From contig JASFXZ010000056.1 of NCBI GenBank assembly GCA_032209605.1, positions 1,178,001 to 1,242,000 on the forward strand: DNA of 64,000 nt, read 5' to 3'. A program made the position numbers and the translations under genes. Shown one piece after another: positions 1-11,280 of this stretch. The DNA comes from Mactromeris polynyma (Eukaryota > Mollusca > Bivalvia > Venerida > Mactridae). Positions within the stretch are counted from its first letter, which is position 1, and every line of letters starts with the position of its first letter. The notes below the pieces were generated by a model that saw only the letters and a program-made list of their open reading frames with translations, had not been told where the DNA came from and searched no databases.

Positions 1-185
1 TTAACTTGTCCTATGGTGTATTCCATCAGCCCATTCTTTGCGCCCATGTTTCCTTACGTATCTACCCTTGAGCCTCCTCAAATGCCTTATAAGTTATGGT
101 TTGTTGTTTTCCCGGAGGTCTGTGCGGAGAGGTACGGTCTTGTATGTGGCGTTACATGTAGCCACTTATTCTCTCTCTTTCATTC
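1..185 (+). repeat. Dispersed repeat family A, 3' part
   Basis: This is the 3' part of a dispersed element seen at least six times in the window (also near 7160, 20225, 24541, 39845 and 58228, with a scrap near 25444). The shared text runs from a 'CTTACGTAT-TACCCTTGAGCC' stretch through a 'GGAGGTCTGTG' stretch to an end resembling 'GTAGCAACTTATTCTCTC'. The 5' half is missing or lies before the window. All small reading frames here follow the repeat and are not genes. Confidence 0.7.
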
Positions 186-301
186 CTTTTTAAAATGAAT
201 TTGTTCTCTTGATAATTAGATGTTTACTTTCCATAATTTTTTATCATAATACGGAATATTTAGTTTTGCATAATTAAATTACATTTTACGTGTGAAAATA
301 A

Positions 302-556
302 TATATACAGGTGTTAATTGACATGTCATGTTGTATATTTGGGGACACGAGAGATATAACACTCTGGTGATGACGCTTAGGCTTTGCAATTATTAGTAAT
401 CGTGAATATTTATACAACTTGAGTGATCAGTTTAAAACACAAGAATTGATAAGCATAACGTTAAACTTCGAATTTCTAATGTATTATTAAATAAGAAGGT
501 CGAATGTTCGAATATTCGTTCGGAAGGTTGACCGAATATTTGAATACCATAATTGC
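302..556. mobile_element. hAT-like MITE fragment ('ATTCGAATATTCG' family)
   Basis: The interior matches the elements at 10069-10510, 16606-17041 and 43464-44523: a 'TGTCATGTTGTATATTTGG' stretch, 'GAGATATAACACTCT', and a 3' part with repeated TTCGAATATTCG words. The terminal 'GTTGACATCCC' is degraded to 'GTTGAAGTAATG'. Non-autonomous; no transposase is visible. Confidence 0.6.
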
Positions 557-905
557 CATTCGTTGAAGTAATGAGAGATGAGGATGAACAATGTTACTGC
601 TAATATATTACCAATAGCGGCTTGCAATTATGTTAATGTTTTTTTCAAAATCAAAATAATCCAGACATACCCTTATAATGAAGTATACCGTATGACCAAA
701 ACAATCGAATCTAGAAAAAAAAGAAATCAACAAGAACTACAATGTAACTAGTCCTTGCGCAATTTACAATTTACCAATCGCAGAGACATGGAAGGAGAGA
801 CTAAAGAACGATAACTCTGCATAGATTTATCATCTATAGGTGGTTTGTATATTTTCGGATGACGTTTGTTTCAATCAGGTGCCCGTAGATGTATGTTTGT
901 TTCAG
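557..905. other. Unassigned; possible splice acceptors at its end
   Basis: I see no gene or repeat here. The end has two pyrimidine-rich acceptor-like sites, 'GTTTCAATCAG' near 878 and 'GTTTGTTTCAG' ending at 905, just before the cysteine-rich reading frame at 906. Confidence 0.4.
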
Positions 906-1086
906 GTGGTATGAGGACGTTTCAATGTCTGAGGACGAATATAATATGGGATATACCAATGCCTACACTCTGGCTGAATGCGTACTATTCTGCAACATAC
1001 ATCATCCAACTTACAAAGTGTTATACTTCAGATTAGATATGCATCAATGTTACTGTCGAAATATATCGGTGGCAGATTCCGATTAG
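906..1086 (+). CDS. PAN/apple-like cysteine-rich exon, partial
   Basis: A 60-codon open stretch follows an acceptor-like 'TTTGTTTCAG' and ends at a TAG. It reads WYEDVSMSEDEY, then a 'YTLAECVLFC' block, a 'YFRLDMHQCYC' block and NISVAD. The spacing Y-x-L-x-E-C-V-x-F-C ... Y-F-R ... C matches the protein at 60524-60832 (YSLHECVNFC ... YFRRLTGC). This is how PAN/apple-like extracellular domains look, but the match is by pattern only. No signal peptide is present, so upstream exons must lie elsewhere or be lost. The stop may be real or the piece may be a pseudogene. The ATG at 889 sits before the acceptor and is unlikely to be the start. Confidence 0.4.
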
Positions 1087-1664
1087 TAGGTTAGACCTTT
1101 GACGGTGTATCCGGGAGATACGTATGAAACAATAAATTGAAGACGTTTGCACAAAAGACAGTTAGTGTTAAAGATTAATACTTTAATGCGACCAAATTGT
1201 TTAAGCTTAGAGCTAATCACCTTCAAAGTACAGACCCAAGCGTGATAAATGTGTAATCACTCGATGACATAGTTATATCAAAGGAGCGAAGGTCCTGAGA
1301 GGCGCTTCCAAGGCATCCATAAGTTCGAAGCAAGTATTTTGATGTAACATATTTAAAAATGATAAAACTGATATAATATGTTCATACCGGGTAAACTTAA
1401 TCAATCGACTGACTATGCATGTAATGAGGCTGTAAGGTAGTACAATTATATTAACGATTACATTTGAACATATCAGTACAGTTGGTTAGTTGATATGGTG
1501 TGAAAATGTATGGTGTTGATATGTTTAATTAATATAATCTGTAAATTTCTATCGGATGACCGACGACCGACATGGATGATTAAAGGCTGTTTTTTAAAAG
1601 TTTCACGCTGATATTTTCAAAAGGTATATGATAATTGCCTTCAGTGTAGAAAACATGCAAGCGA
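1087..1664. other. Unassigned intergenic or intronic sequence
   Basis: AT-rich, no convincing reading frame. An AATAAA word lies near 1131, about 45 bases after the TAG of the PAN-like exon, and could be its poly(A) signal. Nothing else is supported. Confidence 0.3.
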
Positions 1665-2560
1665 TGCTAAAATCCGTGGAATGTTCTGTTTCGAAAATAG
1701 GAAAAACGCAAAGATGATTATTATCATTGAGCTAACCTGCGATTTGATATCAACTGATCCAACTAATGTCGTTTTGAGCTATGTACTGGTAGGGTATGGG
1801 TCTTGGATGTGACACACCATCTCATCATGGTGAACATTCGTGACAAATAATTTAAATAATCCCGCGATAAATGACAGTGTCTTATTCTGGAAAAGACCTT
1901 TCAGAACCTTTCTGACCTTTGACCTCTAAGTGTGAGATTGACCTTTTGAGATATATACAAGGTCTTAAAGCGCAACATACAATTGTTGCATAGTAAAGTA
2001 TATGTCTAGTAAGTTGATAACCCCCCCAAAAAAGGAAAGTGTAATATTCAGGTCAAGATATTTAGATCCGTTGTTTTATGTTTGACCTGTAAGTGTGACC
2101 TTAACCGTTTAGCTACAAACACGGAACTTGCACGATACATGAGATCCCCATGGTGAACATTGGTGCAAAGTAATTCGTAAATCCCTAATAAATGACAATA
2201 TGTTTAGACTCATTCTTTTGACATTTGACCTCAAACCTTGACCTTTGAGCTACAGACATTGATCTTGCGCATGACATGCCGTCTCATCATGGCAAACCTT
2301 TATGCCAAGTAATTTCAAAATTCCTCAATAAAAGATAATATTCAGGAAAAGGTTTAGACCCGTTGTTTACGTTTGACCTCGAAGTGTGACCTTGACCCTA
2401 TACAGACATGGGTCCCGCGCTCGACACGCTGGCTTATCATGGTGAATATGTGTGCCAGGTAATTTGAACATCCTTCCATGTTCCAAAGTAATGGTTAGGA
2501 CAATGAAAATCTGGACGAACGGACGCACATACTCTGAACTGCTATTAAGGCGACTTCGTC
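1665..2560. repeat. Tandem 'GACCTTGACCTTTGA' mollusc-type repeat
   Basis: About five degenerate units of roughly 155 bp. Each has a 'TTTGACCTC-AAGTGTGACCTTGACC' block, a 'CTACAGACATGG' block, 'CATCATGGTGAAC' and 'AATAAATGACA'. It closes with 'CTGGACGAACGGACGCACA'. The first part (1679-2030) has a long direct match at 13865-14430. This class is very common in bivalve genomes and is non-coding. Confidence 0.75.
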
Positions 2561-3953
2561 AAAAATAATCACTTAAAATAAATAAGATAAATAGTTATAG
2601 CAACTATCAATACATTTTGAGTAAAAATGTATGAAATACCAATACAGTTATGTTAACTGTTTGCAAGCTTCACAGAACACAGAAAATATCTGTAGTATAA
2701 TTTAGAAATCGGAAAATTATGAAACAATAATCAATGCTTCATGAGCATTTTCTTTGTATCTCAAATACCAAATATGGTGTTGCTGTTACATTATTGAAAA
2801 GCATGACAATTGTATGATATATTGTTGTATCCAACGCAAAGTTTACGCCGTTAATTAGTTCGGCATCACGACTCCCATTCATGCATAGCATAAACTTGTT
2901 CAACCGGTATAGACACTATCTAATACTATGTTTAGTTGATGTACAGTGTCTGCTTGTTGTTGGTGTTTAATGATTCTCTAGCAAAACATATGGTAAAATA
3001 TCAATACTTTCCCTCATTAACTCAGACTGACATAACATTTTACTTCCAACTTTCATGATATCAAAAAGCAATATTGTAATTTTATTTCTTTCCATTCCAT
3101 TGTAGATGTTTGTATTATCAACACATTTATAGAAACAGCAATGAATAACATATACATAACAAGTACAAATAAAGTATTATTTCTTCTCAAAAATACGAAT
3201 CTACGAACTCAAAAGTGTGTATATGTTCCGAAACTTCAGTATAACCATTGTCTCCCTGAATTACAAAATCTCGAATCAAGTCACATTGCATCACAGATGT
3301 ATTCTGTATTTATTTAACGTCTTTTCCGCAAGGCCACATGTATATTCTAGTCTTTCGAAAAACCGACTTTTACAACTGTCAAAAATATATAAAGCAAACA
3401 AGGTAAACGGGATATACCAGACATCTTGGTATGTTACATCAACATAAGAAGTCAGGGTTTTCACTAGGAATTAGTTGGATTTGCGTCACGGGGAAGAACT
3501 ATGAGGGCAAAACTTATAATTAGGAGTCTAGTTTAATTCAATGTGGGGGAGTAAGTGGTTGACTTGATTGTGGATGAAATTCATCAATTATCTCTTAATC
3601 TTCATAACTGAATTTAAACCACTGTCATTTAAAAATAGACAAATTTCAAACATTGTCATAAATTATCCGAACATTGTGACTATCCGAAATTGGTACTATC
3701 GAACACATCTGTTTCATGATAGCTCTAATAATTCAATTCAATTTCAATTCAATTCTTTATTTCGATGATTCAGGCCACCAGCCCATGAAGTTAATGTAAT
3801 ATATATTTGTAACCTAAATCCACATAAATTGAGGTATTTTCAACACACGTAGATGTAGCATACAATGTTCAAACCATACAATTTTGACGTAGTGTCACAT
3901 CCAAGAATTGCATGATGAAATATAATATTTTTCACACAACTTTCATCTCAAAC
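2561..3953. other. Unassigned sequence
   Basis: No gene, RNA or recognised mobile element. Short open frames at 3217 and 3568 are AT-rich and match nothing I know. A short tract of CAATTCAATTT-type words lies near 3735. Confidence 0.4.
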
Positions 3954-4015
3954 TAATGCTTGTTCCCTGACCGTGTTCTGGCCTCCTTAGAAACTACTTC
4001 AGGGAACAAGCATTA
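3954..4015. repeat. Perfect 17-bp inverted repeat (hairpin)
   Basis: The arms TAATGCTTGTTCCCTGA (3954-3970) and TCAGGGAACAAGCATTA (3999-4015) are exact reverse complements with a 28-base spacer. There is no T-run after it. It may be a tiny foldback element or the core of a short MITE. Confidence 0.8.
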
Positions 4016-4654
4016 TTTGCATATATGAAAGGGAGTCAGGGCAAAATTTGAACATCGTGTGCTTTTTTACGTTTGTTAAAAATGTTGCAATATAACATCA
4101 ATTTATGTGGACCCCAAACAAACTACCACCTACGTCTGATGCATCTATGTACCATAGTTTGTGAGTATCTCTAAAATACAGGACTGGGAAAGACATGATG
4201 ATTTGGACCCGCTAGAATGGGGTTGGGAACTAGTAGGTAACGAACTATATCCAGTGTCAACTGGAAGAGCGCCAGCTCGTGCTCACATAATGATAGTTGT
4301 ACGGTGCACTTGTCAAACTGGCTGCCGTACAGTAGCATGAAGCTACAATAATGTTGGATTTGAATGTAGTTCAGCCTGATTCACATGCAAAGGAGTCAGC
4401 TGTGAAATTGCCATCAGCCCAGATTTGGCATTTGACTAAAACACTGTGCATATTTTATGCTGCATTAAGACACCGACATTGTTTCAATGTTAATCAACTA
4501 AATAAACAGTTTCATGTATGTGAACTTTTTAAACCAATATTACATATTTTACAAAGTTAAATTGTTTATGAAAATATAGTATATGAACAAATTCACTTTT
4601 ATTATAAAACATTAAATATAAAAAAAATGCATATTTAAGGCTTGTTAAATTGTT
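4016..4654. other. Unassigned sequence
   Basis: No supported gene. The 69-codon frame at 4351 has no domain, signal peptide or splice context that I can defend. Confidence 0.35.
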
Positions 4655-5810
4655 GTAAGATCAAATTCATATGGCTTCCGGAAATCAGCATTTTCATTTA
4701 TGTTTTCAGAACTTTTACCTCAAAACCACATTTCTTGTTTGATTTGATAGCATAATGTTATCATATGTTATATTGAGAGATAACACGTAGCTTATGTCAT
4801 TTCTGTGACTTTCATTGTTTTGTTTTTTTAATCCATGAATAGGCAAAATATACCAGAAATTGCAACTTTTAGTTATTTCTTTTTTGATATATTTTTCAAA
4901 TAAATATTACATTCCGCATTATAAACTGTTTCTATGATTTAAGTATGGATTTTGCAATATGACATGAGTTAAAAATAACTATTCTGAAAACTTTATAATT
5001 AAAATGAACGGGACATTAACAGATTCAAAAAATTCCGTTTTTTTGTTATTTTTTTAAAGTTTTGTCCCAAAAATCACATTTCACACGATACAATGTATCT
5101 ATACTTTTGGTATTTTTAACTGTAATATAATATCTATCACATCAAGTAATTCTGGTAGTTTTATTGCAAAATTTGACATAGTTATTGGCAAATTCCAAAA
5201 ATTCCCATGTTTTTGGTTATTTTTTTGAAGGTTTTACCCCAAACATCATATTTCACACGGTATGATGTTTCCATACTATAAGTATTATGTACTGTAATAT
5301 AATATCAATTACATAAAGTAATTCTGGTAGTTTTTTTTTAAAATTTGACATCGTTATTGGCAAATTCAATAAATTTCCCATGTTTTTGGTCATTTTATTT
5401 AAGGTTTTACCCCAAAAATCACATTTCACTAGTTACAATGTATCTACACTTTAGGTATTATGTACTGTTATACAATATATATTAAGTATAGTAATTTTGG
5501 TAATTTTATTGCAAAATGTGACAAAGTTATTGGCAAATTCCAAAAATTCCCATGTTTTTAAAGGTTTTACCCCAAATATCACATTTCTCACGGAACAATG
5601 TTTCTATACTTTATATATGATGTACTGTTTCTTTACTTTAGTTATTTTGTACTGTATGCAATATCTATTAAATACAGTTATTCTGGTAGTTTTATTGCAA
5701 AATTTGTGTGATTGTCTTATACTTTTAGTATGATTAATGTGATGCCTTATATGACACAAACCCACTAAAATTATTTCTGTGCATTTCCCCCCCCCCCCAA
5801 TTTTTTTATT
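4655..5810. repeat. Degenerate tandem repeat, ~171-bp unit, with poly-C end
   Basis: Four or more units repeat the order 'TTGGCAAATTC', 'AAATTCCCATGTTTTTGG', 'TTTTACCCCAAA-ATCACATTTC', 'ACAATGTATCTA', 'GTACTGTAATATAATATCTA', 'ATTCTGGTAGTTTTATTG'. The anchor 'AAATTCC' recurs near 5029, 5199, 5370 and 5542. The block ends with 'CTTATATGACACAAA' and a C-run near 5790. The end motif recurs at 59655-59810, so the array is attached to a dispersed element. Confidence 0.75.
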
Positions 5811-5821
5811 TTGACTGGCCT

Positions 5822-6233
5822 AATATTGACTGTGTTGATTAACCGGATATGTTGCGCAGTCATTACGCCGAATCTCCGTAAAATGTGCACTAGATTGAAA
5901 CAAATGCGCATCTTTATACAATTATCACACTGCATTGGGAAATCTTGACCTTATCCGGCGTAGAAAGCATCAATTGAGCGATTGGAAATGTATTTTCCCT
6001 GCTGGTCAAAATAAGTGGAAAAAAGCGACACAGAATCGTGTCGGAAAGTGCTACATGACATTGATAGGAAGCCGATAAAACCCTACATAACCGGAAAATG
6101 TGTAATAATGTGTGTAGGGTCTTATTTATAGGACTAAGGTAGGTACATGCAATGTGATTCATGTATGATAAAATATTGACGATAATTTCAAATAAACTAA
6201 ATTCAATACCGTCGACTATCACTAAGGCCCCGT
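5822..6233 (+). repeat. Dispersed repeat family B, copy 1
   Basis: This ~410-bp block is near-identical to 27035-27455. Both run from 'TTAACCGGATATGTTGCGCAG' to 'AATACCGTCGACTATC' in the same orientation. It has no obvious terminal repeats. The 119-codon minus frame crossing it is not a gene: it spans this repeat and stops just short of the SINE head beyond it. Confidence 0.75.
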
Positions 6234-6287
6234 CGAATCGTCCCTTTTCTGGAATTTCCAGTAAATCTGACATCGCCCAGAAGGGTG

Positions 6288-6360
6288 GTGGAGCGGGGGA
6301 TCGAACCTCCTACCCCTGAAATACTAGTCCAGTGCGTTACCATCGGACCACAGATCCGCT
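6288..6360 (-). repeat. tRNA-derived SINE head
   Basis: On the minus strand the block has a pol III A-box-like 'TGGTCCGATGGTAACGC' and a perfect B box 'GGTTCGATCCC', with tRNA spacing. The anticodon stem does not fold cleanly, so I call it a SINE head, not a functional tRNA. Confidence 0.6.
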
Positions 6361-6931
6361 CATTAAGCGTACTCGGTGTTATTTAACTACTTCTAAGATC
6401 GCTCTATCCAAATCAGATGTCATGCTGCGCGCGCTGTTGGACACTGATAATGCGTAAACTACAATATGTAGTGTATTCGAAATTATAGAAAATAAACACT
6501 AAACTTTCTTTTACAAAAATTGTTTAAAGATAAAACCACATACAAAATGCGTTCGAAAGTACATATTTTGAACTCTTATATATCTCTGCACACAGTATCT
6601 ACCTTTATTGGAAAGTGATTAAATTCAAAGATTTTGTTTTTAGCCCCTTCTATGTTAATGTAAAGGGTAAACTTAAGCATTTAAAAACAAGGCTAGTGAA
6701 GTAGAAACCCAATTCGATAAGGCTTTCATTATCGATTTATCCATTATATTGGGTATAGGGGGTGAGGGTTGTTTAAATCATATTTTCAATAATGAACGGA
6801 CGAATAGGTTGTATACAACACCCGTATAATCGGTATTTAGGTAATCAAAATAGCGAATTGGAGTTCACTATACATAATATTTACACCTTCGTAAATTTAA
6901 ATGTTTTATCTCTAACATTTGTAAACAATAT
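6361..6931. other. Unassigned sequence
   Basis: No gene or repeat recognised between the SINE head and the MITE that follows. Confidence 0.35.
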
Positions 6932-7066
6932 AACGGTAGCATAGAGGTGACATGTGTGCAATTACTTTTATCTCGTGGCCACGACTTACTAACTCGTTCC
7001 CACGAAATAAAAGTCGTTGGAACGAAATAAAAATAAGTTCTTACATGTCACCTCAATGCCACCGTA
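6932..7066. mobile_element. Short MITE with ~25-bp terminal inverted repeats
   Basis: The left end 'CGGTAGCATAGAGGTGACAT' pairs with the right end 'ATGTCACCTCAATGCCACCG'. The centre has two related 'CGTGGCCACGACTT' and 'TTCCCACGAAATAAAA' blocks. At about 135 bp it is too small to encode protein. Confidence 0.75.
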
Positions 7067-7159
7067 GAATATACTTTTAACACATTTTGATTTATCGAGG
7101 TTTCTAATGACTATAGTATTTGTTTGATAAACGAATACAATTTTGTTTTTGACATATAA

Positions 7160-7535
7160 GTGTGAGGTTAGCTAGCTTTTAAATTGAATTAATACCCCCA
7201 GTAATTTACTGACAGTTCCAAGGCTGTAATTCGCTGTATGGTTATTATTTTCTTTTGTTTTGAATGTATGTTATATTTCCCTTGCCCCTCTGCAATTATT
7301 TCAATTTATATAGTGTTCATGTCATTTCTGTCCTCTTTAAATTCTCCTAGTTATTCCTTATGGTGTGCCAGGCCATTCCTTGCGCCTCTGTTCCCTAACG
7401 TATGTACCCTTTAGTCTCCTCGGGTGCCTTATGTTTTATGGATTGCTGTTTTTCCAGGAGGTCTGTGTAGGGAGGCACTGTCTTGTATATATGGCGTTCC
7501 CTGTAACAACTTATTCTCTCTTTCTCTCTTTTAAT
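7160..7535 (+). repeat. Dispersed repeat family A, near-complete copy
   Basis: Starts with 'GTGAGGTTAGCTAGCTTTTA' and ends with 'CTGTAACAACTTATTCTCTC'. It matches 20225-20672 in the same orientation and 24541-24985 and 39845-40278 inverted. The 83-codon frame inside is a shadow of the repeat. Confidence 0.75.
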
Positions 7536-8009
7536 AAGTGTGCATCAAAAGCATTCAAACGGAGTGCGGCGAATATTTCTCTAAATACGATAACAGTCGG
7601 TGTCACATTTATATAGGAAAACTTTACCGATACGTTGTTTGACTATATGTACTCGATAGATTTATAAACATATGAAGTCTGCGTAGTTGAAGAAAGGCGA
7701 CTTATGTGATATCGATACATTTTCTAATAACATATAATTGTTGGGAAATAAATAAAATAAGGTAAGATGTTATTTACTTAAAGATATGTTCTGTGTTACT
7801 TACTATATAAGTTGTATTTTCTCCTCACTATTCTATCATTATTCACATAGTATCAATGAAAATGTAATAAGTACTATATTAAGATTTATATTATGTTCAT
7901 CAATCATACTATTGCATATCAAATGACCAATGTCAAATGCATACTATTTCGTTATTTTTGTTTATATATTTGCATTGTTTATGTGAAAGTATGGACAGTA
8001 AGCCTAATG
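7536..8009. other. Unassigned sequence
   Basis: AT-rich, no feature supported. Confidence 0.35.
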
Positions 8010-8290
8010 TTCGGAATTAACTATCTGTACAATATTGTATATGCTTTATTGTCAGATTTTATACAAGTCTAGAATATGTAAAATATGTACAATTTGGGCA
8101 ACATGATTAAGATAAGGGGTGATAAATTGTTGATATTATAAAACAAGTTTTCTTAAAACAATCGTTTGTCATTTGTGATATTCAATTTATATATTATCAG
8201 TATCATTGTACAATTATAAATTAATGACACCAAATGGCATTCAATTTTTGTTGAAAAATACTCAGATTTGTGATTATTTCTGATTATCAC
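8010..8290 (+). repeat. Outer inverted-duplication block, left part 1
   Basis: Matches 53119-53412 on the opposite strand. Shared text includes 'TTGTCAGATTTTATA-AAGTCTAGAA', 'TGTACAAT(T)TGGGCAACAT' and 'CCAAATGGCATTC'. In the right copy this block is directly joined to the equivalent of 10437-10862, so about 2.1 kb lies between the two parts only on this side. Confidence 0.7.
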
Positions 8291-9344
8291 TGAAACTTTC
8301 ATATTAATAAAAATAGCCAGAAACGCGTCGATTTCAAACCTATTGACTCATCTGAACTTAAATCTTGTAATGGGCATTATCCAGTATTGTTGTTGCATAG
8401 TCTAAAACATCATTCATAGGAACCATTGCTATGTATAACCGTTTAAAACAATCTTGTTTAATCAAACTACTAACAGACAATACTAGTAAAAACACCTGCT
8501 TGCTTTTTAATTTATGAAACATCTTTTTTGACAAATACAGAGAAAATACATTGTATCAATTGAAGTTTTAACTAGATAAAGTATATTTTTTATGATTGTT
8601 TAGGTAAACGAATGAACAAAACAATAAGCATAAACTGCATGTAAGACATTACAGACATGGACTGTTTTTCTTTTAATTTTTGCAACATTTTTACAGTCAT
8701 ATACGGCGGCCAGTAGACATGGACAACTTCCCTGGAATAACTTATCAACCAGTACTTACTTGCTCTTCCGCAGGAGGACATGACCGTCAGCCAAAACAGC
8801 TCTATGATATTTGTACCAAACGCGCAATTATTCTAACAGTACAGTTCCCGCTGTAGTTCTGTACATGTATATGCATATAGGAAAGAGATGATTTTGATTT
8901 TTTTAATTCATATCTATTCGTATTAACGTACTCGATTATAACCGTAACTTGTTTTGTTTTATTTTATATATTGAAAATGATCGGTTCATTTATATTAATG
9001 ATGAAAATATCGGGGTCGAAATTTTGAGGACCCATTCATGAGATTTGTACTGGTACATGAATACTTTTGTTAGATGTATGGTGCCACCAATGTATTCTAA
9101 TATTGTAACAAATCTCCAGATCTCGAGCCTGCCCCTCCTGTACATGCCCCCTACGCAGCCTTAAGTATAACCCTTGTCATATACACTGAGTGTTGACCGT
9201 TAATTAGGTCTCAATGAAATAGTGTAGATATTAAACGTTGTGTTCTAATCTGGCAGCAGTTGACTCGTTTTAAAATCTTAAATTAACATTGTCAGGAAGC
9301 ATGCTGATAAAATTAGCGCCGCTGTACGATTTCCAACCGCTGTG
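8291..9344. other. Unassigned sequence within the left-only segment
   Basis: No gene supported; the 63-codon minus frame at 8590-8781 has no recognisable domain. The segment belongs to the ~2.1 kb absent from the inverted copy near 53119. Confidence 0.4.
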
Positions 9345-9480
9345 ACGTCATTTCAAGAAAACGTCACATGTGACGTCACCATGTACTGGCAGTCAGCATT
9401 ATGTGCCACTGAGTAAATAGTGTTTCATGCTTGCAAATAATGATATCACATGTTGGGTTTTCTTGAAATGACGTCACTTA
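9345..9480. mobile_element. MITE with TGACGTCA terminal inverted repeats, copy 1
   Basis: The left end TGACGTCATTTCAAGAAAAC is repeated inverted near 9457-9477. Inside the left end a second palindrome, 'ACGTCACATGTGACGT', follows. A second copy lies at 37017-37175 with the same flank 'CGCTGTAC-ATTTC'. TGACGTCA is the CREB/ATF consensus, but regulatory use is only inference. Confidence 0.7.
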
Positions 9481-9564
9481 CAGAAGAGGTTGTAATAATT
9501 AATATATTTACTGTTGATCGCCTATATACCTAAAGAACAAACAGGTTTACGTATGCTAGAGCTA

Positions 9565-9902
9565 CTCTTTGTTTCAGTCGATACGCTTCTGATATTTACA
9601 TAGCACATCGGCTTTACTCGCAATTCAGGTTAGGTAACTCTTTGTTTCACTCGATACGCTTCTGATATTTACAGAGCACATCGGCTTTACTCGCAATTCA
9701 GGTTAGGTTACTCTTTGTTTCACTCGATACGCTTCTGATATTTACAGAGCACATCGGCTTTACTCGCAATTCAGGTTAGGTTACTCTTTGTTTCACTCGA
9801 TACGCTTCTGATATTTACATAGCACATCGGCTTTACTCGCAATTCAGGTTAGGTAACTATTTGTTTCAGTCGATGTGCTTCTGATATTTACATAGCACAG
9901 TG
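9565..9902. repeat. 73-bp tandem repeat, 4.6 copies
   Basis: Units start at 9565, 9638, 9711, 9784 and 9857, each exactly 73 bp, beginning 'CTCTTTGTTTCA-TCGAT'. Copies differ at only a few positions (CATAGC or CAGAGC; GGTAA or GGTTA), so the expansion is recent. Confidence 0.9.
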
Positions 9903-10068
9903 TCGAAACTGTTTACCGATACACACGGAGAGGAACACATCAAGGTCCGATTATCAGTGCAGCAGTATACATTAACATTTTTTTAATAAACATGTCACAA
10001 TGTTTATTGTAAACATAAATTAATAGAATTGTAGCATTACAATGTATTATGTTTTGGCTTATAAGTTC

Positions 10069-10510
10069 TAGGGTTGTCAACAAATATTCGTTTGTACGTC
10101 CGAATATTCAAATACTGATTTGCCATTCGAATATTCAATAAAATATGCATTTTCAATATTAAAGCTAACTGCAAGTGTATTAAATTTTAATGATGACCAT
10201 TGTCGCATTAAATGACATTTGACGCGTGCCAATAACATCTACATGTGTCAATTGACAGGTCATGTTGTATATTTCGGGTCAAGAGAGATACAACACTCTA
10301 GCGATGACACTTGGGCTCTGAACGTAGAAGTAATCGCGGAGATTTTTACAACTTGAGTGATCCGTTTAAACCACAAAAGTGATAAGCATAAAGTTAAACT
10401 TAAAATTACAAATGTATTATTATTAAATAAGGAGGTCAAATGTTCGAATATTCGTTCGGAAGGTTGACCGAATATTCGAATATCAAAATTGCCATTCGTT
10501 GACATCCCTA
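10069..10510. mobile_element. hAT-like MITE, TTCGAATATTCG family
   Basis: Begins TAGGGTTGTCAAC and ends GTTGACATCCCTA, with nested TTCGAATATTCG words inside both ends. The interior is shared with 302-556, 16606-17041 and 43464-44523. Inverted ends starting with (C/T)AGGGATGTCAAC suit non-autonomous hAT elements; superfamily is inference. Confidence 0.7.
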
Positions 10511-10862
10511 CTTATAACGCATTATAATCTGTTAAGATATTCTTTAAATTACTAAATATTGTTCTCAATGAAATACGTAAAAGTATACCCAAGAATTCCA
10601 AATCTAACCGATTGCATCATATCAGGGCTAGTAGGGTAATCTACTAGCCCTGAGTGTATGATAATGGTTTAGAGACATTCTTTAGAACGAAATTTGGTAT
10701 TACTTGTACAGCACTTATCTTTGAAAGTCAATATAAATACAGAGCACTACAGCAAATTCACAAACACAGGCACTGTGAAAGGAATATAAATATACAAATA
10801 TATCATACATTATGTTTGAAATGTGTGGTATTTGTATGGAGCTATTAAGTATCAAGTATCTA
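10437..10862 (+). repeat. Outer inverted-duplication block, left part 2
   Basis: Collinear, on the opposite strand, with about 52745-53118. Shared landmarks are 'TTATAACGCAT', 'TCAATGAAATACGT', 'AGAACGAAATTTGGTA', 'TATAAATACAGAGCACTACAGC' and 'GCACTGTGAAAGGAATATAA'. The left copy also carries a foldback at 10622-10653 missing on the right. Confidence 0.75.
10622..10653. repeat. 13-bp perfect foldback, left copy only
   Basis: TCAGGGCTAGTAG and CTACTAGCCCTGA flank a 6-base loop. The inverted homologue near 52965-52975 lacks it, so it was gained or lost after the duplication. Confidence 0.75.
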
Positions 10863-10867
10863 CTGAT

Positions 10868-10930
10868 TATTATATGGGATGTCAATATTCGGTTATTTTG
10901 CTAACCGGTTAACCGAACATGGCATTCGTT
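10868..10930. repeat. MITE end, 'GATGTCAATATTCGG' family
   Basis: 'GGGATGTCAATATTCGG' followed by 'GCTAACCGGTTAACCGAACAT' matches 51923-52010 in the same orientation. Only one end is apparent. Confidence 0.5.
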
Positions 10931-11190
10931 ACGACATTTCAATGATCTGGTGTATAAGTTCAGCACAAATAAACTCATTGGTTGTATAAGCGCTCTGTAT
11001 CGTTCATTCTATAAATATACATTAAATGCCGTAAATACCGTACTTTTCCGTATTCGATGGCTACAGTACACATATGGTAACTTCCAACCACCTTATCTTT
11101 ATATCAAACATCTGCCACAGTCTGATGTAATCCTATCCTTCGACATGTTCTCATATTCTCCGATTTTATCTTTATTAATATTTGATTCTA

Positions 11191-11214
11191 CCACGGACCT
11201 ATATAGGTCCGTGG
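11191..11214. repeat. 24-bp perfect palindrome
   Basis: CCACGGACCTAT and its exact reverse complement abut with no spacer. It stands alone in otherwise unassigned sequence. Confidence 0.8.
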
Positions 11215-11280
11215 AACGACTAAAACAATAATTTATATTTCAATTTAAACACTTTCCAATAGAGGTAGATACATTGTGCA

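Noticed and set aside
5914..6273. 119-codon minus frame
   Set aside because: Lies across repeat family B, stopping just short of the SINE head; no domain.
9565..9902. CRISPR-like array
   Set aside because: Direct 73-bp tandem units with no spacers, in a eukaryotic genome.
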